Notes: a model not told the origin generated them from the letters alone. Counted from the stretch's first letter, positions 1 to 6,661 are shown. The stretch: 9,593 nt of DNA from Ruminococcus sp. (GCA_022510985.1 JAFLSL010000023.1:1-9593); one strand, 5' to 3'. A program made the numbers and translations.

Positions 1-24
1 CTGTTCAAGTCCTGTTACCTACAC
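1..24 (+). other. tRNA 3'-end-like fragment (edge of window)
   Basis: Bases 3-24 match the T-loop to acceptor 3' strand of the tRNA-Leu at 76-162 in 21 of 22 positions, but in the opposite orientation. The match ends at the first C of the CCA. If this were the end of a whole tRNA, the T-stem would be broken: bases 1-2 (CT) face T13 and C12 and cannot pair, whereas the intact gene has AG there. It is therefore more likely a remnant or a partial duplicate than a working tRNA, although the upstream part lies outside the window. Confidence 0.5.
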
Positions 25-43
25 TTTGCTTGTATAATAACAA

Positions 44-69
44 AACGGAACACTACATAGTGTTCCGTT
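44..69 (-). terminator. Hairpin terminator after tRNA-Leu
   Basis: A perfect 12-bp inverted repeat (44-55 with 58-69, arm AACGGAACACTA) lies 6 bases beyond the CCA end of tRNA-Leu. Read on the minus strand it is followed by a T-rich stretch (TTGTTATTAT), as in a Rho-independent terminator. The two-base loop implies that the top pair or two open in practice. The plus-strand exit is less T-rich, so minus-strand termination is the better reading. Confidence 0.7.
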
Positions 70-75
70 CTGTTA

Positions 76-162
76 TGGTGCAGGTAACAGGACTTGAACC
101 TGCATGAAATTGCTTTCATACGGACCTGAACCGTACGCGTCTGCCAATTCCGCCATACCTGC
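76..162 (-). tRNA. tRNA-Leu (anticodon CAG)
   Basis: The minus strand folds into a full class II tRNA of 87 bases with an encoded CCA. The acceptor stem is GCAGGTA/TACCTGC with discriminator A. The anticodon stem TACGG/CCGTA holds the loop TTCAGGT, giving anticodon CAG. A long variable arm (TGAAA/TTTCA) is typical of leucine tRNAs, and the T-loop is TTCAAGT. It decodes CUG codons. It has its own consensus promoter just upstream and a hairpin terminator downstream. It lies in the same orientation as, and after, the surface-polymer operon. Confidence 0.97.
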
Positions 163-178
163 ACATATCAACTCACTT

Positions 179-207
179 ATTATATCAAATAACGGGTGAG
201 TTGTCAA
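179..207 (-). promoter_or_regulatory. Consensus sigma-A promoter of tRNA-Leu
   Basis: On the minus strand a perfect TTGACA (202-207) is followed after exactly 17 bases by a perfect TATAAT (179-184). Transcription should start near 171-173, leaving a 5' leader of only about 10 bases before the tRNA. An 8-bp inverted repeat (CAACTCAC at 169-176, GTGAGTTG at 196-203) brackets the -10 box and overlaps the -35. Confidence 0.88.
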
Positions 208-249
208 TTTGTGAAAACTGATTATTTAGACTTATATTATTTACGGAGA

Positions 250-2130
250 TTAAAACCCTTTCCCTCTTATTTCTTTATTAGAAATTTGGAATTGTGCGTA
301 TTTGTTGAGGTCGCTCAGGGTTATTTCGTGGCCCATTAATCTAGTGCTAAGCGGAGCCAGCTCCATATAATCGCCGTAGTGGTTAGTCAGATACTCCTTA
401 TATTTAGCGGGTACGGGCATTTTGTAGCCGTTAAAATCGAGACGAATTTCGTCGTCGAGAAAGGTGCGGTCAAAACCGCCCTTGTGAACACTTTTTCCCA
501 TTCCGTCGTAGAGGTATTTCGCGTTTTTCTTATGCTTGAACATTTCGAGTGTAAAGAGCAGCATCCTCATTGAAAAACGGAGCGGGAAAATATTTTTGCA
601 AAAATTACTGATTGCCGACTGAACCTTTTTGCCGTTGTAAACTCTGCGGTGGTTCCATTTGTTGAACACCATCGCAAGCCAGAACAGCGTCAGCTGACTG
701 TGGATTTTCTGCCCGAGCTTTGAGTTTGCGGTTTTATCGTGGCAGAAAATATCAAAAGCGAATCCGTTGTTCATACCTTTGTGATTTTTCGAAAAATCAG
801 TCGCAAAAATCGTATCCGTAAGCCTAAGCTTTGCGTAGCAATAGTTATAGGTTTTATCTTTTTTAGGGTCTTGAAGTATCATTCCGTCAGGCAGCTCGTC
901 GGGTGCGACTTCGAGAAATTTGTCGTAATCATCTCGCAGCATCATAATATCAACGTCATCGTCCCACGGAATAAAGCCCTTGTGTCTTGCGGCTCCCAAT
1001 AGCGTGCCGCCGCCTAAGTACCACTTAATATTATGTTTTTTGCATATTTTATCAACCTCAAGAAGATACGCCATAAGTATTTCCTGAATTGCATTTAGTC
1101 GACCGTAATGCTCGTCTGCAAATCTAAAATCACTGACGTTTTCTTTTGTGTAACTCATAACGCTGAGTTCTAGAGCGGTTTTTAGGTTGATTGTCGGTGC
1201 GTAGCCCGAAAAAGCTATTTTTCCGCAGTTGAGTTCGTTGCCCTCAAAATCGCCGTTGTCGAGCATTTTTATTTTAGCATTTGATCCGAAAATGTCGTGG
1301 AGCATAGCCGCGAGTGTCCCCGTAGAGACAGTTGAATCAATTCCTGAAATATTATAAACGCCGTTTATGTTTTTATCAATCAGATAGTAAATTGCATTGA
1401 AAACATCAGTCATATAAACGAATGAAATTTTGTTTTCGGTGCTGTAAAGGTCTGTTTTTTCGCCCTTGGAAACAGCCTCGAAAACACTTTCAAGTCCATT
1501 GTAAATTTTGCTCCCCGCACCCAAAATCACGCCCGTTCTGAGTGTTGCACTGTTGAGCTTTTGGGTTTCGTATGAGAAGGTGCTTTCGATACTTCGAAGT
1601 AGTTGAACGCTGAAATTGTCCGAATTTGCGTTACCCATCTCCATTTCGGCGAATGCCCGGTGTTTGTTCTCGCCTTTGCCGTAAACTCTGCTGTCAGAGA
1701 GAAGAATTATTTTTTCAATCTGTCGTTTTTTTGCTAGGTTTATAACGGCACGCAAAGTCTTTGTTTCCGACTTGTACTGCTCAAAATCGGTTTCGATTTT
1801 AACACCGCAAAGTCCTGTATGAATAACAATATCAATCTTCTGCTTTATTTCGTCAATATGGTCTGTGGTGTTGTAGATTAAATCTCCGCGTTCAAGTGCG
1901 TTGGGAATAATTTTTTGCTGAAAATTTTCTTCAGATGAGCAAAGGAAAACTTTAGCACCGAGATTAAGCTTGTCGTTAAGACACTGAATTGTATAAGCCA
2001 AGGCAAGTGCGGTTTCGTGTCCTGAAATGAGGATAGATTTATTCTTTAATTTTTCGGGTTTGTTTTCAGCCATAGCGGGGCTCATAGCCCAGTCAAACTG
2101 AAATACGTTTAAAATTTCTTTCATCAACAC
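250..2130 (-). CDS. Degenerate epimerase-like domain fused to LicD family phosphotransferase
   Basis: The protein has about 626 residues in two parts. Residues about 30-330 resemble the extended short-chain dehydrogenase/NAD-sugar epimerase fold (SDSRVYG at 145-151, LRTGVILG near 197-204, VYNIS near 258-262). However, the NAD-binding glycine motif is reduced to GHETALA (37-43), and the catalytic Tyr-x3-Lys site aligns to Asn172 and Gln176. Residues about 342-626 are a LicD domain with its hallmark GGTLLG (374-379), RH (382-383) and the acidic motif WDDDVD (389-394). LicD proteins transfer phosphocholine or similar phospho-groups onto surface glycans; the substrate here is unknown. The GTG start at 2130 is chosen because GAGGTGA at 2136-2142 sits 5 bases upstream. 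GTG at 2139 or ATG at 2124 are alternatives. It is the last gene of the exporter operon and follows its neighbour with almost no gap, so coupled translation is likely. Confidence 0.88.
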   Translation of the reverse strand: MLMKEILNVFQFDWAMSPAMAENKPEKLKNKSILISGHETALALAYTIQCLNDKLNLGAKVFLCSSEENFQQKIIPNALERGDLIYNTTDHIDEIKQKIDIVIHTGLCGVKIETDFEQYKSETKTLRAVINLAKKRQIEKIILLSDSRVYGKGENKHRAFAEMEMGNANSDNFSVQLLRSIESTFSYETQKLNSATLRTGVILGAGSKIYNGLESVFEAVSKGEKTDLYSTENKISFVYMTDVFNAIYYLIDKNINGVYNISGIDSTVSTGTLAAMLHDIFGSNAKIKMLDNGDFEGNELNCGKIAFSGYAPTINLKTALELSVMSYTKENVSDFRFADEHYGRLNAIQEILMAYLLEVDKICKKHNIKWYLGGGTLLGAARHKGFIPWDDDVDIMMLRDDYDKFLEVAPDELPDGMILQDPKKDKTYNYCYAKLRLTDTIFATDFSKNHKGMNNGFAFDIFCHDKTANSKLGQKIHSQLTLFWLAMVFNKWNHRRVYNGKKVQSAISNFCKNIFPLRFSMRMLLFTLEMFKHKKNAKYLYDGMGKSVHKGGFDRTFLDDEIRLDFNGYKMPVPAKYKEYLTNHYGDYMELAPLSTRLMGHEITLSDLNKYAQFQISNKEIRGKGF

Positions 2131-2140
2131 AGTGCTCACC

Positions 2141-3154
2141 TCACTTGTTCTTTTCTTCTAAAAGAATCTTTACGCTTTGCACAATTCCATCTTGCAAATC
2201 AACCTTCGGCTCAAACCCGATTGACTTGAGCTTGGTGTTTTCCAAAATCTTTAAGGTTACTGACATAGGGGAGAGAGTTTTCAGTTTATCTTTATATACG
2301 ATTTTAATCGCTGAATCTGAAAAAATCTTAACGCAGTACTTTGCAAGAACATGAACGCTTGCGGCGAAATCTGAGGAAACATTATAAATCTTCGCTTTTT
2401 TTCCGCCGCAGAGAATTTTAATTAATGCGGTCGCTGCGTCCGTTACATAAATATAGCTTTCAACAAGAAGATTGTCGTCTTTATTTATAACTATATTGTG
2501 CTTGTTTACAACATCGGAAAAAACTTTTGCAAAACGGTCATTCTCAGAAAATCCGTGATAGCCGAAAACCCGGCAAACTCGTGCGATTTTAATATCGAGG
2601 TCGTTTTTCTTAGCGAGAGCTATCGCCGCACTTTCCAGGTTTCTCTGCATCTGGATGCTTTTGTATTCGGGATTATAACAGTCGCAATAACCCATATCAT
2701 ATTCAGAAATTGTATCCTTTCCGTTATATACGTCACCATAAACATCAGAATAAGAACATACAACTGCCGATGCATTATTAGATTTTATAAATTCAAGAAT
2801 ACCGGTAGTTTCTATGTCGTTTTCAGGTTTATTGGTATGAATTACTAAATCTGCTGAAACATTCGAAAGGTTAGAATAATTGTCGCTTACAACAAACTCA
2901 ATATCGTTTCTGTAGGTAAGCTTGCCGTACTGCTTAAAAATATTATCACTTTTATCTACAGCGATAATTTTGGTTTCTGTTGAGTTGATATCGTTATTTA
3001 CGAGAAAAGCACATGCAAGATAAAACCCAAGCAGTTCTCCGGCACCCGTAATCAAAACGGTTTTGTTTTTAAATTTGGAAAAGTCGTTTTCCGAAATATT
3101 TATAATATCGCTGTAAAGAGCGGGTTTTAGCAGTTGTTTTACTTCATATTCCAT
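2141..3154 (-). CDS. NAD-dependent epimerase/dehydratase-like protein
   Basis: The protein has 337 residues and belongs to the extended short-chain dehydrogenase family that interconverts nucleotide sugars. The NAD-binding motif TGAGELLG (36-43) is intact, and the SYSDVYG segment (134-140) matches the usual Ser/Thr catalytic region. The expected Tyr-x3-Lys site reads Tyr164-Lys-Ser-Ile-Gln168, so the catalytic lysine appears replaced by glutamine; function as a true epimerase is therefore uncertain. It is similar along its length to the N-terminal half of the next gene, suggesting tandem duplication. The ATG at 3154 is chosen because AGGAG lies 6 bases upstream. An in-frame extension to 3271 would overlap the ATPase gene and is not supported. 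It probably supplies or senses a sugar precursor for the exported polymer (inference). Confidence 0.85.
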   Translation of the reverse strand: MEYEVKQLLKPALYSDIINISENDFSKFKNKTVLITGAGELLGFYLACAFLVNNDINSTETKIIAVDKSDNIFKQYGKLTYRNDIEFVVSDNYSNLSNVSADLVIHTNKPENDIETTGILEFIKSNNASAVVCSYSDVYGDVYNGKDTISEYDMGYCDCYNPEYKSIQMQRNLESAAIALAKKNDLDIKIARVCRVFGYHGFSENDRFAKVFSDVVNKHNIVINKDDNLLVESYIYVTDAATALIKILCGGKKAKIYNVSSDFAASVHVLAKYCVKIFSDSAIKIVYKDKLKTLSPMSVTLKILENTKLKSIGFEPKVDLQDGIVQSVKILLEEKNK

Positions 3155-3175
3155 ACAAAACTCCTGTATACAACA

Positions 3176-3200
3176 TATGCCGGCGTTGTGTGCCGGCATA
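3176..3200 (-). other. Intercistronic hairpin between ATPase and epimerase genes
   Basis: A perfect 9-bp stem (TATGCCGGC with GCCGGCATA) and a 7-base loop fill most of the 52-base gap between the ATPase stop (3207) and the next start (3154). No T-run follows on the minus strand, so it is not a standard terminator. It is more likely an mRNA stabiliser, processing site or partial attenuator that sets different expression for the exporter and the sugar genes. Confidence 0.65.
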
Positions 3201-3206
3201 ATTAGA

Positions 3207-4181
3207 TTACTGATTTGCGTTTGAGTAGTGCTCCTCACGATATTCCTTAAGCTCTTGTTCGTATTGAGCAAGGTCCTGCTTTAGACGCTCGATAGCATCT
3301 TTGTGTTTTGGAATAACGCTTTGAGCTGCTATTATATCCTCTTTGTTGTCAGAGGTTGCAATTAATTCTTCAAGCTTTTTAATACGTCGTTCACGCTTTT
3401 TAATCATCATTTGACGCTTGTCCACAAGGTACACAAGGTGAGTTTCGTGAGTTGGACCGTCAAAAATAATATGACCTTTTTTCATATAAACTGAACGTTC
3501 GCAAATTTCCTCAACCGATGACGCATTGTGGCTGACATAGAGAACGGTTACGCCTGTTTCGATAATTTCACGGATTTTATTTTTACATTTTGCTTTAAAC
3601 GCAGCATCCCCAACCGCTAATGCCTCGTCAACAACGAGGATATCAGGCGAAATATTTACGTTGATTGAAAAGCCTAAACGCATTTTCATACCGCTTGAGT
3701 AGGTTCTTACAGGCTGATCAATATAATCCCCAAGCTCCGCAAAATCAACGACATTTTCCTCGATAACCTTGATTTGGTCATCGTCAAGTCCGAGAATATA
3801 GCCTTTAAGGTAGATGTTCTCTCTGCCTGTCATTTCAGCTGAAAATCCCGAAGTAAGCTCAAGCAAAGCGGCAACCATTCCGTGAACGGTAACACTGCCT
3901 TCGTCCGGGAATGTAACGCCTGTAATAGTTTTAAGTAAAGTAGATTTTCCGCAACCGTTGTCACCCATAATTCCGACTGCCTCACCTTTGTGAATTTCAA
4001 GGCTTACATGGTCGAGTGCTTTGTGGAGAATAGGATTTTTGGGCTTTTTAAATAATGCACGAAAGCGTTCCTGATCGTTTTTATAGAGAGTGTAGGTTTT
4101 GCAGACATTCTCAAATTTTACAACCGGCTCGGAGTTCATATCTACTTTTGCACGGTTCATATTATCAAAAAATTCACTCAT
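3207..4181 (-). CDS. ABC polysaccharide/teichoic acid exporter, ATP-binding subunit (TagH/Wzt/KpsT family)
   Basis: This 324-residue ATPase powers export of a lipid-linked polymer through the permease encoded just upstream. All nucleotide-binding motifs are present: Walker A GDNGCGKST (73-81), signature YSSGMKMR (161-168), Walker B ILVVDE (181-186) and the switch histidine His218. The segment with LTSGFSAEMTGRENIYLKG (109-127) is typical of the polysaccharide-exporter branch. Beyond residue about 250 the tail is a highly charged predicted coiled coil rather than the sugar-binding beta domain found in some Wzt proteins. The ATG at 4181 has AAGGAG 8 bases upstream, overlapping the permease stop region. 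The gap to the permease is 12 bases. Confidence 0.95.
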   Translation of the reverse strand: MSEFFDNMNRAKVDMNSEPVVKFENVCKTYTLYKNDQERFRALFKKPKNPILHKALDHVSLEIHKGEAVGIMGDNGCGKSTLLKTITGVTFPDEGSVTVHGMVAALLELTSGFSAEMTGRENIYLKGYILGLDDDQIKVIEENVVDFAELGDYIDQPVRTYSSGMKMRLGFSINVNISPDILVVDEALAVGDAAFKAKCKNKIREIIETGVTVLYVSHNASSVEEICERSVYMKKGHIIFDGPTHETHLVYLVDKRQMMIKKRERRIKKLEELIATSDNKEDIIAAQSVIPKHKDAIERLKQDLAQYEQELKEYREEHYSNANQ

Positions 4182-4193
4182 TTTTAAATCTCC

Positions 4194-5024
4194 TTACAGT
4201 ACGTCCGGAATCTTCTTTCTAAGTCTGTTGTAGTTGAAAATACCAAGGAAGAACAGTGCGAAAAATTCTACAAGGAATATTACAAATTCCGTTTTGTATT
4301 CAAAGAAGAATCTATCGTATAAAAACGCGTTTCTGTATCCGTTTACAAAGAAGTTAATGGGGTTAAACAGCATAATGGTTTTAAGTGCTCCGGGAAGGTC
4401 GTAGGAGTTGTAGATAACGCCTGTAAGCCAGAAAATACCCGACATAATTGAATTGATAGCGTTTTCAAGATCTCGGCTGAACGCACACATCGGTGCTGTA
4501 CTCCAAGAAAGAAATACGAAGAATAAGAACATAAGCGGCATATAGAAGAAAAATTGAAGGTTATACCAGCTTGTACCCCACATAAACGCAACGATAACGT
4601 ACATTATAAGAGAAAGAGCCAAATGAATGTATAAACGTGCAATTGCGGTAAAAGTCATAATTGTTGAAACAGGGAAGTTAATTTTTGTTACATACTGTCT
4701 GTTAAGTCTGATTTCCTTAGAGCCTTTAGTAATACTTTCCGAAATAAAGAACCACGGAATAAATCCGACAAGCATAAATAAAAAGCGGTCGAAGGAAAGA
4801 ATTTGGTCGTGGACATTAACATCAACGTGTCCGAGTTTTTTGATACCGATTGTAAATGCGAACCAATACACAAAAAGTGTAAACGCAGGTTTAACAACCG
4901 CCCAAAGCGGGCCGATAGCGGCACCTTTATATGTTTTAATAAGTTCCATTTTGGCAAGCACAAAAATCTGTTTACCAAAATTCTTATGTTCGTTGATAAT
5001 ATCTTTAAGAAAAACTATTATCAT
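4194..5024 (-). CDS. ABC-2 type polysaccharide/teichoic acid exporter, permease subunit (TagG/RfbA/KpsM family)
   Basis: The protein has 276 residues, close to the usual family length, and is an integral membrane protein of the ABC-2 exporter family. After a short cytoplasmic amphipathic start (1-38), hydrophobic segments are visible at about 40-60, 81-97, 118-148, 158-178, 193-207 and 246-266, i.e. six membrane spans. Family hallmarks include GPLWAVVKP (38-46), FSRDLENAI (182-190) and FNPINFFVNGYR (220-231). With the ATPase gene 12 bases downstream it forms a complete transporter that would move a finished polymer across the membrane. The ATG at 5024 is preceded by AAGGGGG at slightly short spacing. 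It is the first gene of the operon, with a 5' untranslated leader of about 58 bases. Confidence 0.95.
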   Translation of the reverse strand: MIIVFLKDIINEHKNFGKQIFVLAKMELIKTYKGAAIGPLWAVVKPAFTLFVYWFAFTIGIKKLGHVDVNVHDQILSFDRFLFMLVGFIPWFFISESITKGSKEIRLNRQYVTKINFPVSTIMTFTAIARLYIHLALSLIMYVIVAFMWGTSWYNLQFFFYMPLMFLFFVFLSWSTAPMCAFSRDLENAINSIMSGIFWLTGVIYNSYDLPGALKTIMLFNPINFFVNGYRNAFLYDRFFFEYKTEFVIFLVEFFALFFLGIFNYNRLRKKIPDVL

Positions 5025-5088
5025 CGCCCCCTTAATAGAACAAAGTCCATCCTTATCATATTTTTATCAATAACATTATAACACTACT

Positions 5089-5116
5089 ATTATATACCTT
5101 TTACATTATTTGTCAA
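5089..5116 (-). promoter_or_regulatory. Promoter of the polysaccharide-export operon
   Basis: On the minus strand, TTGACA (5111-5116) and TATAAT (5089-5094) are both perfect, with a 16-base spacer. Transcription should start near 5082. Upstream of the -35 lies a run of A/T tracts (5117-5160) that could act as an UP element for RNA polymerase alpha subunits. Confidence 0.82.
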
Positions 5117-5120
5117 TTAC

Positions 5121-5160
5121 AAAAAATAATCACTGATTTTTCTGTTTTTTATTATTTTTT
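5121..5160. repeat. A/T-tract palindrome in divergent intergenic region
   Basis: AAAAAATAAT (5121-5130) and ATTATTTTTT (5151-5160) form a perfect 10-bp inverted repeat around a 20-base spacer that itself contains T-tracts. It lies immediately upstream of the export-operon -35 box. Being entirely A/T, it is more plausible as bent promoter DNA or a nucleoid-protein site than as a strong RNA hairpin. Confidence 0.5.
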
Positions 5161-5211
5161 GTTATTTATGACCAACTGTAATTCTAAAATCAAATGTCAA
5201 TATGCTTTCAC

Positions 5212-5240
5212 TTTATGGTGACCTTAAAACAGACCATAAA
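5212..5240. promoter_or_regulatory. Inverted repeat upstream of rmuC promoter (possible operator)
   Basis: TTTATGGT (5212-5219) and ACCATAAA (5233-5240) are perfect 8-bp inverted arms separated by 13 bases, centre to centre about two helical turns. The repeat ends 4 bases before the rmuC -35 box, a usual position for a regulator site. No regulator can be named. Confidence 0.4.
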
Positions 5241-5244
5241 ACAG

Positions 5245-5273
5245 TTGATTTTTATACTGCAAGATGATAAAAT
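5245..5273 (+). promoter_or_regulatory. Promoter of rmuC
   Basis: TTGATT (5245-5250), a 17-base spacer and TAAAAT (5268-5273) fit a sigma-A promoter with one or two mismatches per box. The predicted start near 5280 leaves about 18 bases before the GTG start codon, enough for the GGAGG ribosome binding site. Confidence 0.65.
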
Positions 5274-5298
5274 TAAAACATAATTCGGAGGTGGAATT

Positions 5299-6579
5299 GT
5301 GACAGATATACTTTTATTTGTGCTTATTGTTTTTTCAATAATAACTGCGGGTTTGTCGGTTGTTTCGCTTGTATTAATTTCAAAAAACAAATCCGATGAT
5401 AACTCGGCTCAGATTATCTCAAAAATTTCCGAAGAAGAACAGCGTCAGTCGAGTATGCTTCGTCAGGAACTCACAGCATCAACGCAGCAGTCCGTAAAAA
5501 GTATGGGCGATATGATATCGGAAAACCAAAAACAGTTTTCACGCTCGCAGCAGGAAAAGTTTGATAATTTGGAGAGCAGGTTAAAAACATTTTCTCTTGA
5601 AAACGAGCAGAAACTTGATTTAATAAGAAAATCAGTTGAAACAAAGCTTACATATATCCAGGAAGATAACAACAAACAGCTCGAGGAAATGCGTAAAACC
5701 GTTGACGAAAAGCTGCAAAACACCTTGGAAGAAAAGATGAATAAAAGTTTTGAGCTTGTTAATCAGCGTTTGGAACAGGTTTATAAAGGACTAGGCGAAA
5801 TGCAGACCTTGGCAGTAGGCGTCGGAGATTTAAAGAAAGTTCTTACAAACGTTAAAACCCGAGGTATTGTCGGGGAAATTCAGCTCGGAGCCATTCTTTC
5901 TGAAATCCTTTCACCCGAGCAGTATGACGAAAATGTTGTTACAAAAAACGGCTCGAAAAACTATGTCGAATTTGCGGTAAAGCTACCCGCTGATGACGAC
6001 GGCTTTATCTATCTTCCGATAGATTCAAAGTTCCCGGGCGATACCTACGCCCAGCTACGAGACGCTATTGAGGACGGCGATAAAGAAAAAATTGCACTCG
6101 CTGCAAAAGTTCTCACGAACACAATCAAAAGCGAGGCAAAGGATATCTGCGATAAATACATTGACCCGCCCAATACAACCGAGTTTGCTATTATGTTTTT
6201 GCCTTTTGAGGGACTTTACAGCGAGGTTGTAAACCGTGGTCTTGTCGAGGTTCTTCAGCGGGAATATAAGGTTAACGTAGCAGGACCGAGCACGATGGCA
6301 GCACTTTTAAATTCACTTCAGATGGGCTTTAAAACCCTGGCGGTTCAGCAGAGAAGTGCTGAGGTTTGGAATATCTTAGGTCAGGTTAAGACTGAATTCG
6401 ACAAGTTCAACGATGTCCTTGTAGCAACTCAGCAAAGAATTAATCAGGCTAATTCGGAGCTTGATAAGCTGGTCGGGGTAAGAACACGTCAGATACAGCG
6501 AAAACTAAAAAATGTTCAAAGCATAGAAATCTCTGATAATTCCTTAAACGAATTATCGGAAGCCTCTGAGCAAGAATAA
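5299..6579 (+). CDS. rmuC: DNA recombination protein RmuC
   Basis: The protein has 426 residues with the full RmuC layout. An N-terminal membrane anchor (about 4-27) is followed by a long coiled coil (about 38-165), then the RmuC domain (about 175-400). The domain carries the characteristic segments GIVGEIQLG (189-197), LPIDSKFPGD (239-248), FLPFEGLYSEV (300-310) and NVAGPSTMAALLNSLQ (326-341). RmuC proteins have a PD-(D/E)xK nuclease-like fold and in E. coli limit recombination at inverted repeats; the biochemical activity is poorly defined. The GTG start is supported by GGAGG 7 bases upstream. It begins a rightward transcription unit of its own, divergent from the export operon. Confidence 0.95.
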   Translation: MTDILLFVLIVFSIITAGLSVVSLVLISKNKSDDNSAQIISKISEEEQRQSSMLRQELTASTQQSVKSMGDMISENQKQFSRSQQEKFDNLESRLKTFSLENEQKLDLIRKSVETKLTYIQEDNNKQLEEMRKTVDEKLQNTLEEKMNKSFELVNQRLEQVYKGLGEMQTLAVGVGDLKKVLTNVKTRGIVGEIQLGAILSEILSPEQYDENVVTKNGSKNYVEFAVKLPADDDGFIYLPIDSKFPGDTYAQLRDAIEDGDKEKIALAAKVLTNTIKSEAKDICDKYIDPPNTTEFAIMFLPFEGLYSEVVNRGLVEVLQREYKVNVAGPSTMAALLNSLQMGFKTLAVQQRSAEVWNILGQVKTEFDKFNDVLVATQQRINQANSELDKLVGVRTRQIQRKLKNVQSIEISDNSLNELSEASEQE

Positions 6580-6604
6580 ACAATTAAATACACAAACTGA
6601 ATTT

Positions 6605-6659
6605 TAACAGCTCCTTTGGCAATACTTATTACGAAATAAGTATTTTTAGGGAGCTGTTA
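6605..6659 (+). promoter_or_regulatory. Long hairpin burying the sigG ribosome binding site
   Basis: The 82-base gap between rmuC and sigG folds into a two-tier hairpin. The outer stem is 10 bp (TAACAGCTCC at 6605-6614 with 6650-6659). The inner stem is 10 bp (AATACTTATT at 6621-6630 with 6635-6644) with loop ACGA. The only candidate Shine-Dalgarno for sigG, GGGAG at 6649-6653, lies in the outer right arm. A TTATTTT stretch follows the stem, so it may also terminate or attenuate transcripts coming from rmuC. Confidence 0.75.
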
Positions 6660-6661
6660 TT

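Noticed and set aside
739..1002. Plus-strand reading frame of 87 codons inside the LicD gene
   Set aside because: It is antisense to the conserved LicD motif region and has no family features.
3155..3271. A 39-residue N-terminal extension of the epimerase-like gene
   Set aside because: It overlaps the end of the ATPase gene in another frame, and the ATG at 3154 has an AGGAG site at ideal spacing.
4343..4978. Two further minus-strand reading frames of 82 and 96 codons
   Set aside because: They are out-of-frame shadows of the permease gene with no independent start signal.
4627..5073. Plus-strand reading frame of 148 codons opposite the permease
   Set aside because: It lies antisense to a clear ABC permease, has no ribosome binding site or recognisable motif, and is a frame shadow.
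5025..5298. Search for a small gene or structured RNA in the divergent gap
   Set aside because: Only promoters, A/T tracts and short palindromes were found; no reading frame with a ribosome binding site and no compact GC-rich RNA fold.
6526..6560. GCATA as a SigF -35 box for sigG
   Set aside because: No GGnnAnA-type -10 follows at the required spacing.
6574..6603. Possible SigG-type promoter (GAATA followed 18 bases later by CTGAATT) before sigG
   Set aside because: The -10 part matches the CATnnTA pattern at only two defined positions, so autoregulation cannot be claimed.
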